From CAXXHQ01 sp963665265 (lineage in GTDB: Bacteria; Planctomycetota; Planctomycetia; Pirellulales; Thermoguttaceae), in contig OY762224.2 in assembly GCA_963665265.2 (NCBI GenBank), positions 1,054,001 to 1,118,000 on the forward strand: a DNA stretch of 64,000 nucleotides, written 5' to 3'. This document shows, one piece after another, positions 46,041 to 55,791 of this stretch (positions are counted from its first letter, which is position 1; each line of letters starts with the position of its first letter). The translations under genes and the position numbers were made by a program. The notes below the pieces were generated by a model that saw only the letters and a list, made by a program, of their open reading frames with translations, ran no database searches and was not told the origin of the DNA.

Positions 46041-46089
46041 TCTCTCCGAACTTGGCGCGGCGAGATGCAATGATAGTCCCAGCGTCCGC

Positions 46090-47010
46090 TCATTTCGTCG
46101 CTTCGGCGGCGTCTTTGAATTGCGGGTCGTCCGGCTCCAATTCGTAGCTCTTTCGGAAGGCGGCCGAGGCCTCGTGCGGCATTTTTAGGCGTTGATAGGT
46201 CAGGCCGAGGTTGAACCAACTGTCGGCCCGGCTTTGATCGAGCGAGACGGCAAGCCGATATTCTTTCTCCGCCTTGACGTATTCGTTCTGTTTGAGGAGA
46301 TCGCCCGCTCGCTGCGCCGCTAAGAAACCTTCCTGCCGTCGTCCGTAGGAAGTGCAATTAATGTAGGGGCGGCCGAAGGTCGCCGCGCCGAGGGTGGCGA
46401 GCAAGACGAGGCCGAGCGCCGCGAACCGCAGGCTTTTCATTCCAAACGATTTCGCCGTAATCGCCCAACCGAGTATGATTCCGAGAGCGGCGCCGGCGCC
46501 GTGCGCCACGTTGGCGACCGCCATAACGTGGGTGTAGGTCATCAGGATGCAGAATAAAAACCAACCGGCGAAGAGTTTAATCGTCGATTGATCGACGGCT
46601 CCGTAGAAGCGGGAATCGCGACGGCAGAGGACCCAGAGCATGCCGGCCAGTCCGTAGCCGACGCCGGAGAGGCCGATGCCGCCGATGTAGAACGCGAACT
46701 CCGCAAGTCCTGATCCGGCCGCCAGAACCGCATAGATCGCCAGCGTTCGGCCGGAGCCGAATACCCGTTCAACAAGCGTTCCGAACGCCCAGGTCCAATA
46801 GAGATTGAATATCAGGTGCATCGGGTCGCCGTGCGGCAACGTGGAGGAAAGGAGCTGCCACGGCTCACTTTGCCAAGTGAGGAAGTCGATTTTTATTCGT
46901 TCGATATCTCCGCCGTTCCAATACCAAAGGCTGACGAACGTGGCCGAGAAGCAGAAGCCCGCCGTGACGGGAAATCCCAGAAAGTGTTGTATAGGCGGCG
47001 GTCGCAGCAT
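46090..47010 (-). CDS. Rhomboid-family intramembrane serine protease with C-terminal TPR
   Basis: A 306-residue membrane protein. Rhomboid hallmarks are the HGDPMHLIFNLYWTWAFG segment (helix 2), the catalytic Ser115 in GIGLSGVGYGLAG and His170 in ANVAHGAGAALG, making a complete Ser-His dyad. About six membrane helices fill residues 10-210. From about 225 to 305 a soluble tail has tetratricopeptide-type helices (YVKAEKEYRLAVSLDQSRA, SWFNLGLTYQRLKMPHEA). Combining a rhomboid with TPRs on one chain suggests a partner-binding platform beside the protease. It is convergent with the LTxxQ gene, with 49 bases between their stops; no link is shown. Confidence 0.85.
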   Translation of the reverse strand: MLRPPPIQHFLGFPVTAGFCFSATFVSLWYWNGGDIERIKIDFLTWQSEPWQLLSSTLPHGDPMHLIFNLYWTWAFGTLVERVFGSGRTLAIYAVLAAGSGLAEFAFYIGGIGLSGVGYGLAGMLWVLCRRDSRFYGAVDQSTIKLFAGWFLFCILMTYTHVMAVANVAHGAGAALGIILGWAITAKSFGMKSLRFAALGLVLLATLGAATFGRPYINCTSYGRRQEGFLAAQRAGDLLKQNEYVKAEKEYRLAVSLDQSRADSWFNLGLTYQRLKMPHEASAAFRKSYELEPDDPQFKDAAEATK

Positions 47011-47321
47011 TTTGTTCCAGTTGAAAAATGAGGTTCATTCAAATCTTGCGTTCTTTTCAGCGCTCTGTAGTGAAAAAATATCCTCTCCGCCTCTCCGCGT
47101 GAAAATTGCGACTTCCTTGCTTTCACTTTTTCGCGTTTTCGTGATTACGCGCATCGGCCTTTTTCTCCTCTTGATCTCGCGCCGATTAGCGTAAATTAGT
47201 GAAGATAAGCGTTCCGCCTTCTTTCGCGCCTTTCATCCTTCCTCCCTCATCCTTCGTCCTTTTTTTGTGCGCTTTGCGTTCTTTCGCGGCCAGTATGTCC
47301 TGTTGCCTTCCGCGCGAGACG
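47011..47321. other. Gene-free region
   Basis: About 310 bases upstream of the rhomboid gene and downstream of the next minus-strand gene. Pyrimidine-rich plus-strand runs (for example around 47223-47267) are the only notable trait. Nothing else is recognised. Confidence 0.3.
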
Positions 47322-47945
47322 TTACTTTCCTGTGCTGGGGTAGAACGGGATTCCTTCGCCGCCGCCGTCATATTGAGCGTAAGGAGGCGGGACGTTCGGA
47401 TCGACCGGCGGGAGGCGACGGATTTCGCCGCCGACCAATTCTCGCAGCTTTGCGGCCTCGCTCGATGCGTCGAGAGGGACGGCGGTCATCGGCCGATCGC
47501 CGGGCTCGCCATTTTCGTTCGAGCCGACGGCTTCCGTCACGTCGGCCATGATGGACGAGGTCGTCGGAGCCGGGGGCGGCTCTTTTCCCGGCAAGGCTAT
47601 CGGCGTCGCCGCCACCTCTTTACTTTTCTCGGTCAGGGCCGTCGTTGTTTTTTCCTGCATGGCCGTATTGGAAAGCGTGGAACCCGCTCCGGCTTGCTCG
47701 TCGGGAGAAGCGGCCTGCGATTCGGCTTTCTTCGACGATGCGGTTTGCGTTCCCGCTGTTATTGGGGAGGAGATAAGATAATCGGAATGAGCATTTTTTA
47801 CGGGTAAGGCGGCGATTTCCGCGGCTTCGGGCGACCCGGCCGTCGCATTGACGGCCTCCCAGATGCGCGGGTAACGCATACTGTTAAAGCCGATGCAACA
47901 CGCCGCCATTGCGATTGCCCCGAAAATGGGCAGCATCTTTTGCAT
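47322..47945 (-). CDS. Membrane-anchored low-complexity protein
   Basis: A 207-residue protein from the ATG at 47945. A hydrophobic N-terminus (about 5-20, LPIFGAIAMAACCIGF) acts as a signal or anchor. The rest is rich in Ala, Ser, Thr, Glu and Pro without domains, with TLSNTAMQEKTTTALTEK in the middle and a proline-rich end, RRLPPVDPNVPPPYAQYD. The longer frame up to 48107 adds an Arg/Asn-rich part with no start site of its own. Function is unknown. Confidence 0.5.
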   Translation of the reverse strand: MQKMLPIFGAIAMAACCIGFNSMRYPRIWEAVNATAGSPEAAEIAALPVKNAHSDYLISSPITAGTQTASSKKAESQAASPDEQAGAGSTLSNTAMQEKTTTALTEKSKEVAATPIALPGKEPPPAPTTSSIMADVTEAVGSNENGEPGDRPMTAVPLDASSEAAKLRELVGGEIRRLPPVDPNVPPPYAQYDGGGEGIPFYPSTGK

Positions 47946-48725
47946 AGGTTTTCTCGCTGCTGTGTTTGGGTTAGTTTTATACCAATTGCAAATCGAATCC
48001 GCGTTTGACTTCCAATTTAGCCTGCGGGAAAATTGACCGTCTTCCAATGAAGGACGCGGCTTTGATCTGCAATCCGTATGACAAGCTTTCGCCTGCGACA
48101 AAACCATACACTAGAAAATGTGTTGAGCAAGCAAAAGGCGGTGGATGGCGAAGCAATTCCGCGCAAGTGTCGTAGCGTCATACCGGTGGCGAAAAGACGA
48201 TGCTTCGGTGAAGAGGATTCGGTTAGGTAAGCTTTGTCGCCTGCGTAAGGGCGTTGGTGACTTAGTTCGTTAGGGCGGGGAGACTTTTTCGAAAGAATGG
48301 AGAATGACGACGCAGCGGATTGACTGTGAAAAACGCAAGATGGATGGATGCAAAGTTTGTGTAGCGAAGAAACGAAAGACGGTAGACGTAAATCGTGGTT
48401 TAGGAAAGGTTCAGCCGAGTAAATTGGGGTGGTGTGTGCATAGTCCTTTTTTGCGGATGCGGAAGGCGGGGGCCATGCGACTGTTTATGGAAATTTGAGA
48501 GGTGTTCGGATCATCGCCTTATCAGAGGGCATGCAAGTTTTGGGAGGAAATAATCCCGAAGTGGTCCCTTCCTCATCCGCGCAGAAAAAAGAATTCGATT
48601 GTCCGCAGCAACTCGAATGAGAGCTAAACTCGTCCGCTTACGTCTTTGAATGAAAAGCACAGGATAACAGACATGACGGAAAACGAAGGGGGCGTGACTA
48701 TAGGTCCCCGAGTTGAGGCAGTTCT
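47946..48725. other. Long gene-free region
   Basis: About 780 bases with no gene that can be supported. A 64-codon frame at 48304-48498 has GGAGA very close to its ATG but no family pattern and a Lys/Arg-rich composition. I see no RNA gene or clear terminator. Confidence 0.35.
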
Positions 48726-49880
48726 TCAGCCGATGGCTTTACCTAAGAATCGCAAGGATTGGAACGAGATTACTCCGAAGCCGAACAATGCGAGGAGAGT
48801 TTTGGCGTAGTCCATAACCGAGTACGCCGAACTTGAAGAGGAAGGCGAGGAAAACGTCGGAGCCGTCGTGGTTGCGGGAATCGAGGCGATGGGCATATTA
48901 GGCTCTTGGCCGAGCGGATTGGCGTCGGCATAGCGATCGTTAGTAGGTTGCGTTACGTTTTTGAGCGGAGTCGACGAACTCGTTTCTGACGACGAAGAGC
49001 CGATAACTGTCGAGCGCTGAGGATTGCGTTGCGATGCGAAACGATTATTCAGATCGGCGGTCGCATTGCGGCCCGAGGGTAAGAGGGACGATTCGCCATG
49101 AATGGGGCTCAACTGTCCGGCGGTTTCAACCGTCGGGGGTCGTACTGCGACGGGTAGGGAAGCGACGGTTACAGGGGCGGGGGTGGACGCCGGGCGGTTT
49201 TGCGCGTAAGTCGCCTCATTCGAGTTTGGTTGTCCTTCGACGGGAATGCTGCGAAAATCGACCAACGCGGCATCGAGGAACCAACGCACTCGTCCGCAAT
49301 AACTTCCTGTGGTGCGTCCGGAAGCGGAGCCGAAGAGAACGCCTGCAAGTTCGCCTCGGTTGTTCATGATCGGGCCGCCGGAATCGCCGTTGCGTGCTTC
49401 GGTCGAGAGTTCGACCAACTCGAAGGGCAAGTTTCCGCCTGGCGAAAGGTACTGGGTGCATTGTCCGGAAGCGACGCGATATTCACCGCTTCCGTAACCG
49501 GCGATCGAGAGCGGGTCGCCTGGCTGCGGCGCTTGCGAGGCGAGAGGAATCGGTGACGTTTTCGGCCGCCAAATCGCCAAAGCGGCCAAGTCCCAATCAC
49601 GCTCAACACGAATAACGCGGGCGGGAGAATAAAAACCGTCGGGAAAAACGACCATCATTGTGCCAGTTAAATCTCGCACGACATGATAGTTAGTGATGAT
49701 GAGTCCGTAGGCGTCGTTTACGGCGACGAGAGAGCCGGAACCGAATGAAGTCGCGCCTTTTTCGGGGGCGACGATGCGCACGACCGCAGGATGGCGCGGA
49801 GTAGGAGGCAAGGCGAATGCCGGTCGAACGACCGTCAACGCGAGGCAGAAAACCCATCCTAGGCGATACAACCGAACCAT
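48726..49880 (-). CDS. Trypsin-like serine protease with C-terminal membrane anchor
   Basis: A 384-residue exported protease. A signal peptide (about 1-23, ending AFA) is followed by a chymotrypsin-fold domain (about 30-215) with the triad His66 (IITNYHVVRD), Asp97 (RDWDLAALAI) and Ser167 (EARNGDSGGPI). A Ser/Thr/Pro/Asn-rich linker of about 130 residues comes next, and a hydrophobic helix near the C-terminus (LLALFGFGVISFQSLRFLG) probably anchors the enzyme. There is no PDZ domain, so it differs from DegP/HtrA. The triad looks intact. A membrane-tethered surface or periplasmic quality-control protease is the best inference. Confidence 0.82.
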   Translation of the reverse strand: MVRLYRLGWVFCLALTVVRPAFALPPTPRHPAVVRIVAPEKGATSFGSGSLVAVNDAYGLIITNYHVVRDLTGTMMVVFPDGFYSPARVIRVERDWDLAALAIWRPKTSPIPLASQAPQPGDPLSIAGYGSGEYRVASGQCTQYLSPGGNLPFELVELSTEARNGDSGGPIMNNRGELAGVLFGSASGRTTGSYCGRVRWFLDAALVDFRSIPVEGQPNSNEATYAQNRPASTPAPVTVASLPVAVRPPTVETAGQLSPIHGESSLLPSGRNATADLNNRFASQRNPQRSTVIGSSSSETSSSTPLKNVTQPTNDRYADANPLGQEPNMPIASIPATTTAPTFSSPSSSSSAYSVMDYAKTLLALFGFGVISFQSLRFLGKAIG

Positions 49881-50372
49881 TGTCGAAGCGGCATCCTCTC
49901 CGCTTAAGTACGCACGTCAAACGCCGAGCAAGAAAACATCCCTGGCCATTGTTTTCTTCGGCGAATTCGAGGGGAACAATGACTCGACTGGAATCGTCGC
50001 GCGCCGACGTTACGTTCGGTAAAAACGATGCGAACGGCGAAAGTTATCAAAGTATGGAAGATGCTGAATTTTACCGGGAAGTCATCTCGAAGCAACCGAA
50101 ATACTCGAAACGCATGAGGTTGCGCGGTTTCATGCGGAAGAGGGCGAGCGAGGGTTTATTTGGATCACTTGGCTCGGCCTAGTCACGAATCAAAAGGCAC
50201 GACTCCGGGGTGCTGGAAAGGAGGTTCGACGATGCGAAGCCTGAGAGCAAGGAAAAGCTTCTTGTGGTGTTGGGCGGTCCCCAACGGGCGGCGTTTCCCG
50301 GTCCAGCGGTTTGCGTATTTGAGTCGACAAAGTTTTCGAAGTTAGGAGGATCGTTCTCGCAGATAATCGGTT
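49881..50372. other. Intergenic region with one possible small ORF
   Basis: About 490 bases between a protease gene and a convergent-facing regulator gene. The only candidate is a 67-codon plus-strand frame at 49979, listed separately. The rest is not recognised. Confidence 0.35.
49979..50182 (+). CDS. Possible small protein (67 residues)
   Basis: An ATG with GAGGGG four bases upstream opens a frame reading MTRLESSRADVTFGKNDANG, then YQSMEDAEFYREVISKQ and a basic end with RMRLRGFMRKRASEGLFG. It has no recognised motif. Composition is acceptable for a real small cytoplasmic protein. The Shine-Dalgarno spacing is short, so confidence is low. Confidence 0.33.
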   Translation: MTRLESSRADVTFGKNDANGESYQSMEDAEFYREVISKQPKYSKRMRLRGFMRKRASEGLFGSLGSA

Positions 50373-51545
50373 TTAGCGATTGCGGACGTAGGTGCGGTAT
50401 TTGGCTGGGGGCATTCCGTAACGTTTCTGAAAAACGACAGTTAAGTAGCTTGCGCTGTTGAAGCCTGCCTCTTCGGCGACCTTAGGCAAAGGCATGTCGG
50501 TTTCCATTAGTAATCGTTGCGCGCGTTCTAAATGCGCAAGCTGGATTTCCTCGTTCATCGAACGACCGATCGTGCGGCGGAAGCGAATTTCCAATGAACG
50601 GCGTGAAATGCCTAAGGAATCGACGACGTCACTCACTCGTAGAGGCTGTGATGCGTTCGTATGTATAAGTTGGACTGCGGCGGCGACTTCCGGATCGCTT
50701 AACGCGACGATATTCGTCGAACGTCGAGTGACGACATGGAGCGGTTCGACGACGATACGTTGCGCTTGCTTAATTTTTCCCGCCATCATTTGATCAAGCA
50801 ATGCGGCTGCTTCAAAACCGCCTCGATCCGCGTTCATAGCGATGCTCGACATCGGAGGATCGGAAAGTTCGCAAATGAGCGTGTCGTTATCGACTCCAAT
50901 TACCGCGATATCTTCCGGAACCCGGACTTTCGCTTCACGGCAGGCTTCTAAAACTTCTCGACCGCGTTCATCGTTGCACGCCATAAGCCCGACTGGATGC
51001 GGCAACCCTTTCAACCACTCGGCAAGGATGCTTTGCTCGCGTCCCCAATCGCGATCTTTGATGCGTCGAGGCGGATCGTAAACGAAGCAGCGAAACCCCG
51101 CCTTCTCGATATGTTCGACGAAACTGTCGCGACGCCGGTTTGACCAGACTCGTTCGGGTTTACCTACGAAAGCGTAGGTGCGAAACCCTTTTTCGAGCAA
51201 ATGTTGGGCGGCCAACCTTGAAGCGTTGTACGAATCGGACGACATTTCGCAAAGTTGTGAAAGAGGATTGCTCTCGCTCAATTCGTGTTCCGCGAGATCG
51301 AGCGCGACGACGGGAAGCCGTGTCGCCAAGATGGCTTTGCCTAGCGAAGGCGTCTCAATTCTGGCGATGATGCCAGTCCCGCCCCACTGCTCCATCTTCG
51401 GCAAGGCCTGCTCAAAGTCGCCCGGCGTCATATAGAACGACCAGGGACCATGTAATCTCGAATAGCGCACAATGCCGCGCAATAGGCTTCGCCCATAGCT
51501 TCGCGATGTCTCTATAAGCAAGGCAACTTTTGGGGTATTGGGCAT
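50373..51545 (-). CDS. XylR-type transcriptional regulator (sugar-binding domain plus AraC HTH)
   Basis: A 390-residue regulator. Residues about 5-280 form a LacI/GalR-type periplasmic-binding fold without the usual N-terminal HTH: VALLIETSRSYGRSLLRGIV, GLMACNDERGREVLEACREA, VPEDIAVIGVDNDTLICEL and the SSIAMNADRGGFEAAALL block. The last 100 residues are an AraC-type double HTH (LRVSDVVDSLGISRRSLE and MPLPKVAEEAGFNSASYLTVVFQKRYG). This order is that of XylR and its relatives, which activate pentose or other sugar genes. The ligand is unknown; no sugar operon adjoins it. The start codon is followed closely upstream by TAGAAT and shows no clear ribosome binding site, so the start could lie elsewhere. 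Confidence 0.9.
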   Translation of the reverse strand: MPNTPKVALLIETSRSYGRSLLRGIVRYSRLHGPWSFYMTPGDFEQALPKMEQWGGTGIIARIETPSLGKAILATRLPVVALDLAEHELSESNPLSQLCEMSSDSYNASRLAAQHLLEKGFRTYAFVGKPERVWSNRRRDSFVEHIEKAGFRCFVYDPPRRIKDRDWGREQSILAEWLKGLPHPVGLMACNDERGREVLEACREAKVRVPEDIAVIGVDNDTLICELSDPPMSSIAMNADRGGFEAAALLDQMMAGKIKQAQRIVVEPLHVVTRRSTNIVALSDPEVAAAVQLIHTNASQPLRVSDVVDSLGISRRSLEIRFRRTIGRSMNEEIQLAHLERAQRLLMETDMPLPKVAEEAGFNSASYLTVVFQKRYGMPPAKYRTYVRNR

Positions 51546-52010
51546 ATTCTAGCCGAGGTGTTGAAAAGGTTGGAGAAAAGACGTTTTGGCAGGCGACGAC
51601 AGCGCATTTCCAATAACTCCTTTCATTTTCGCGCATTTTCCGTCTCCATGCAATAACCTAAACTGAGATTTCGCAAAAATCAAACATATTTTTAAAATCA
51701 AGCAGAACGCGACATTGCACCCCCCTGACGTGCGGTTTGTGTTGTTAAGAATTCCCTGGATAGTTGCATTTCCTACCCCTGAATTCACGAATAATTGAAA
51801 GCGATTAAGTGCTTCTCACTCAGTTATCATGAAATTAGGCGATTTGCGATTCGAGCTTCTCCAAGACTTCAACTGTCTTTTATTCAATCTCGTTTATTAG
51901 GTCGAAAGGATTTTTCACGGAAATAGGGGGGCTCGTTGTAAAGAAATCCATTAGGTGTTGCTGATCCTGCCAAATGAAGGCGGCGTTTGGCTGAGAAAAT
52001 AACTTCGCGG
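51546..52010. other. Gene-free region between the regulator and the M16 peptidase
   Basis: A 465-base stretch between the regulator start and the peptidase stop. No gene, RNA or clear hairpin is recognised. It probably holds the regulator promoter. Confidence 0.35.
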
Positions 52011-54707
52011 CTATTTTTCTACCTTAGGCGCAAGGGTCGTTAGGACGGAGCGGGTGAGGTATTTTTTTGCGGCCGCGGCGACGTCTTCCCGTTTTATCGA
52101 TTCGATGCGTTTATCGAAGGAGCGGTCGTACTCGTAGCCGAGGCCGTAGAGTTCGTCGAGCGCCGCCTGCCGGGCTTGCGACTCGATCGTGACGTTCTCT
52201 TGCGCGTGCAGGGCGGTCACCGTTTGCACGGCCAAGCGGAATTCCTCCTCTGAGATATCGCCGCGTTTCGCCTTTTCAATATTTTTTCTAATTCGCGAAA
52301 CGACTTCATCGACTTTTTCCGGCTGCGTCTGAGAAATGACGGCGAAGTAGCCCGGCGTGGGGCCGGTCACTTGCAGGGCATGCACGAAATAGACGAGCCC
52401 CTCGCCGCGAAGCTCGTTATGCAGCCAGCCGCTCGGGTAGCTGTAGCCCGAGGTGATCGTGTCGAGCAAGGTCATCGCCGCGTAGTCTTTCGCTTCGTAA
52501 ATGCTCGGCGTCGAATAGCCGAGCATCACTAGCCCCGTCGCCTTGCCGATTTCTTTGCGTTCGATAATGTCTTGCGGAATCGGATTCGTTTTCGGCAGTT
52601 GCGGCGGCGTGAACTGCGGATCGGCGTGCATTCCGCCGAAGAGAGCGGTCGCTTGCTTGATCGCGGCGTCCGGATCGATATCGCCGAATATCGTGACGAT
52701 CATGTTTTGCGGAACGAAAAAGCGACGGTGATAGTCTTGCAGGTCTTTGACCGTCAGGCTTTTCAGGCTTTTTTCCGTGCCGCCTTGCAAAACGCGATAC
52801 GGCGATCCGGCGGGCAAATGCGTGTAGAAGAACTCCGACGCCTCTTCCATCGGCTCGTCGGCTCGACGCGCGACGGCGCCCAAGGCGAGATCGCGCATCT
52901 TATCGAATTCGGCCTGAGGGAAAGTCGGATGCAAAACGCAATCGGCGAAAAGTTTTGAGGCTTCGTCGAAGTCTTTTTTCAACACGGTGGCCGAGGCCAA
53001 GACGGAAAACCGTCCGCCGGTCGTCGAAAATTGCCCGCCGATGGAATCGAAATATTCGGCGATTTGTCGGGCGCCGCGGTCGGGCGTTCCTTGATCGAGC
53101 ATCGAGGCGAAGAGGCTAGCGCGGCCGGCGGTCGCTTCGGTGTCGGCCGTGGCTCCGCCGAGCGTGGCGATTTGAATATTTACGAGCGGCAAGTTCGATT
53201 GACGTTTGACCAAGACGCGGACTTTGTTCGGCAGCGTGACGAACTTAATGTCGCTTTCGCCGCTTTGCGAAGATTGCGAAGCGAGCTTGGGCGACTTTCC
53301 CGGCGGGAAGATCGCAATGCGGTTTTGTTTCGACGGAGCGAGGTAGCGCAGAGCGACGTCGCGAACTTCCTCGGCCGTCACTTTTTGGACGTTCTCGGCA
53401 TATTTTTCGTCGAAGAGCGGATCGCCGGTCGTTAGAAAGTTGCGTCCCAGGCTTAAGGCCGCTTGTTCGACGGTTTGCCGTCCGAAGATCAGCTCGGAGG
53501 CTTTTTGCGTTTTCGCTTTCGCTAACTCGGTCGGCGCGACGAGTTCGGTTTGAAGGCGTTTAATTTCGGACTGAATTTCGGCGACGACGTCTTGGTATTT
53601 TTCCGGATGGCAAACGCCGGTCACGGCGAAAAAGCCCCGCACGTAGCTAGGCGTTTCGCTCGTCGTGCTAATGGCCAACGCGAGTTGCTTGTCGTAACGG
53701 AGGTTGCGAACGAGTCGCGAAGACTCCCCTTCGCCGAGGATATAGGCGGCCACGTCGAGCGCGTACATGTCTTTTTGCGAAAGCTTGACCGTCGGCCAAG
53801 CGAAAACGAAATCGCAGGTGGCGCCGTCCATCTCCCGGTAGGCCTCGCGCGGCGAAACTTGCTCCGGCTCCTCGGCCAACGGAACGTAGGTCTCGTCGGC
53901 GCGTCGGGTTCCCGCGAAGTTTTTCAGCACGAGATCGAGCACGTCGTTCGTCTTTACGTCGCCCACGACGACGAAGAGCTGGTTGTTCGGCACGTAGCGC
54001 GAATGGTAGAAATCGATGATCGTTTGATTCGTCGTTTTGTTGAGGACGTCGAGATAGCCGATGACCGGATGTCGAACGGGATGTTCTTGATAGATCGTTT
54101 GCGCGGAGAGGTCCCAAATGGCGTGGGAGCGATCGATTTCGTCGTCGGCCAATTCGCGACGAACTACTTTTAGTTCGCGTTCGAACTCCTTCGGCTCGAA
54201 GGCGACGTGTTGCATCATGTCGGCCACAAGTTCGATCGCCGAGGGGGCGTTTTTCTTCGGGCAGTCGATATAGAACACCGTCATCTCGTTTGAAGTAAAG
54301 GCGTTCGAGGCGCCGCCGAACGAGTCGATGATCTTGGAAATTTCTTTTTCGGGACGCTTGGTCGTCGTTCCGCCGGCCACGACATGCTCCAACACATGGC
54401 TGATGCCGGCGCCGAGGTTCTTTCCTTCGTAAACGCTTCCCGTATTTTTGACGAAGCAGCGAACCGTGGCGACCGGTGCGACGTGATTCTCTTGCACGAT
54501 GATCGTCAGGCCATTGGATAGTTCGGCGAGAGTGACCGATTCGGAGATGTGGGTGACTGAGGCGATTTTGACCGGTTCAATTTTTACCGGCGCGGCGTCT
54601 TGCGGATCGCCTTCTTTGGCCGAGAGATTATTGCCGACCGTTGCGGTAATGATTAAGGCGAGGCAAGCGAAAGCGTAAGAGAAAAAACGTCGAGAAAGAA
54701 CGTCCAT
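52011..54707 (-). CDS. Secreted M16-family zinc peptidase (two-domain insulinase type)
   Basis: An 898-residue exported metallopeptidase with AAGGAGG ahead of the ATG. A signal peptide spans about 1-30 (ending NLSA). The N-terminal half carries the inverted zinc motif H104-V-L-E107-H108 (AGISHVLEHV) and the third ligand E185, 77 residues later (VVRRELADDEID), as the family requires. The second half (about 480-898) repeats the M16 fold but has no HxxEH; SMLDQGTPDR stands in its place, so it is the inactive partner domain. Such secreted two-domain M16 proteins clear peptides in the periplasm. It is the last gene before a divergent small secreted protein. Confidence 0.93.
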   Translation of the reverse strand: MDVLSRRFFSYAFACLALIITATVGNNLSAKEGDPQDAAPVKIEPVKIASVTHISESVTLAELSNGLTIIVQENHVAPVATVRCFVKNTGSVYEGKNLGAGISHVLEHVVAGGTTTKRPEKEISKIIDSFGGASNAFTSNEMTVFYIDCPKKNAPSAIELVADMMQHVAFEPKEFERELKVVRRELADDEIDRSHAIWDLSAQTIYQEHPVRHPVIGYLDVLNKTTNQTIIDFYHSRYVPNNQLFVVVGDVKTNDVLDLVLKNFAGTRRADETYVPLAEEPEQVSPREAYREMDGATCDFVFAWPTVKLSQKDMYALDVAAYILGEGESSRLVRNLRYDKQLALAISTTSETPSYVRGFFAVTGVCHPEKYQDVVAEIQSEIKRLQTELVAPTELAKAKTQKASELIFGRQTVEQAALSLGRNFLTTGDPLFDEKYAENVQKVTAEEVRDVALRYLAPSKQNRIAIFPPGKSPKLASQSSQSGESDIKFVTLPNKVRVLVKRQSNLPLVNIQIATLGGATADTEATAGRASLFASMLDQGTPDRGARQIAEYFDSIGGQFSTTGGRFSVLASATVLKKDFDEASKLFADCVLHPTFPQAEFDKMRDLALGAVARRADEPMEEASEFFYTHLPAGSPYRVLQGGTEKSLKSLTVKDLQDYHRRFFVPQNMIVTIFGDIDPDAAIKQATALFGGMHADPQFTPPQLPKTNPIPQDIIERKEIGKATGLVMLGYSTPSIYEAKDYAAMTLLDTITSGYSYPSGWLHNELRGEGLVYFVHALQVTGPTPGYFAVISQTQPEKVDEVVSRIRKNIEKAKRGDISEEEFRLAVQTVTALHAQENVTIESQARQAALDELYGLGYEYDRSFDKRIESIKREDVAAAAKKYLTRSVLTTLAPKVEK

Positions 54708-54959
54708 AGCGCAAACCTCCTTGAAGGCGAAGAAAGTGCGGCGTTTCGCGTTCCTGTGCGAAAAACTCGTCGGCGGGCCACTTCGGGTATTGTTGCAAAC
54801 AATAGGGGGGATGGATAGGGGCGTCCGGCGGCATCTGTACTATCGGCGGCGAAATGCGGTAAAATATGCCGGTGGCGCCTGGAGGCGGTTCATTGAAAAA
54901 TCATCCCCCTCCCCTGCCCCGCCTTTCCCGCCTGCATGTTAACGAAGGAGTCATTCGTT

Positions 54960-55580
54960 ATGCTCTCAAGCCAAAGAGTTATCGTTTTGCTGGGGATTAT
55001 ACTCAGCAGTTTTGTATCGACGACGTTCGCCGACCCGGCGAGTCCGTATGACGATCCGTCGGCCAATCGGCGAGTACGAATTTTGGAACAACGGGCTCGA
55101 GCCGCCGATCAACGCCGTTTGCGCGACGAAGAAGAAATTCTCCGCGACTATCAGCGATTGCAAGCGAAATACGGCCCGGCCTCGTCGAGTTTGTTGCCCG
55201 CTCCGTCAGCCAAGGCGGTTCGACGCGGTTTGAAACGCGGCGATCCGACCGCGACGGCCGCCGCATTGCAATCGTTAAATGCGGTCAGCGCGCCGTATGG
55301 AGCTAACGGTAATAATCCGGCCGCTTCGGGCTACGGTCCGACTCGCGGGCCGCGCGATTATTTTTACCGTCCTCCCGAAAAGCCGGCATTTTCCGATTCG
55401 CTCCGTCCGACGCCGGCGAAGCGACCGACCTTGCCCGAGACCGATTTGACTCCGCAGTCTTCGCTTCCGAATTCCGCATCCGTCAGCGGCGGCGTGGTGC
55501 CGGCGGCCCAGCCGGAAAAGCTAAACGGCGCTGAAGCGATGCCAGTTCCCTCGACCGAGCCAGGCGGAAAAGAGTTTTAG
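54960..55580 (+). CDS. Small secreted proline-rich protein
   Basis: A 206-residue exported protein. The ATG at 54960 is chosen over the one at 54936 because AAGGAG lies nine bases ahead. A signal peptide (about 1-24, SFVSTTFA) is followed by a charged helical part (RRVRILEQRARAADQRRLRD, about 38-70), then a Pro/Ala/Ser-rich tail with GPRDYFYRPPEKPAF and LPETDLTPQSSLPN. No domain is recognised. It is divergent from the M16 peptidase, with 250 bases between. The role is unknown. Confidence 0.62.
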   Translation: MLSSQRVIVLLGIILSSFVSTTFADPASPYDDPSANRRVRILEQRARAADQRRLRDEEEILRDYQRLQAKYGPASSSLLPAPSAKAVRRGLKRGDPTATAAALQSLNAVSAPYGANGNNPAASGYGPTRGPRDYFYRPPEKPAFSDSLRPTPAKRPTLPETDLTPQSSLPNSASVSGGVVPAAQPEKLNGAEAMPVPSTEPGGKEF

Positions 55581-55791
55581 GAGTACGAACACGGCTCGAA
55601 TGGCGTATCTTCGGGGGGGCTGTGCGAGCCGCAAATCGAAAAACTAACGAAAACCAGGCGTCGCCCCCTCGACAGCGCGAGAATGCGCTATATACTTAGT
55701 AGTCTGCTTCGGAAACGAGGCGGCGCGTTCATTTTTTGAAAGATTCGCCAAGGTAATGGTTTACGACCGTTTTCGGCGATACGATACATGA

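Noticed and set aside
48304..48498. 64-codon frame with a purine-rich site close to its ATG
   Set aside because: The site is too close to the ATG to be a good ribosome binding site and the product is basic and without pattern.
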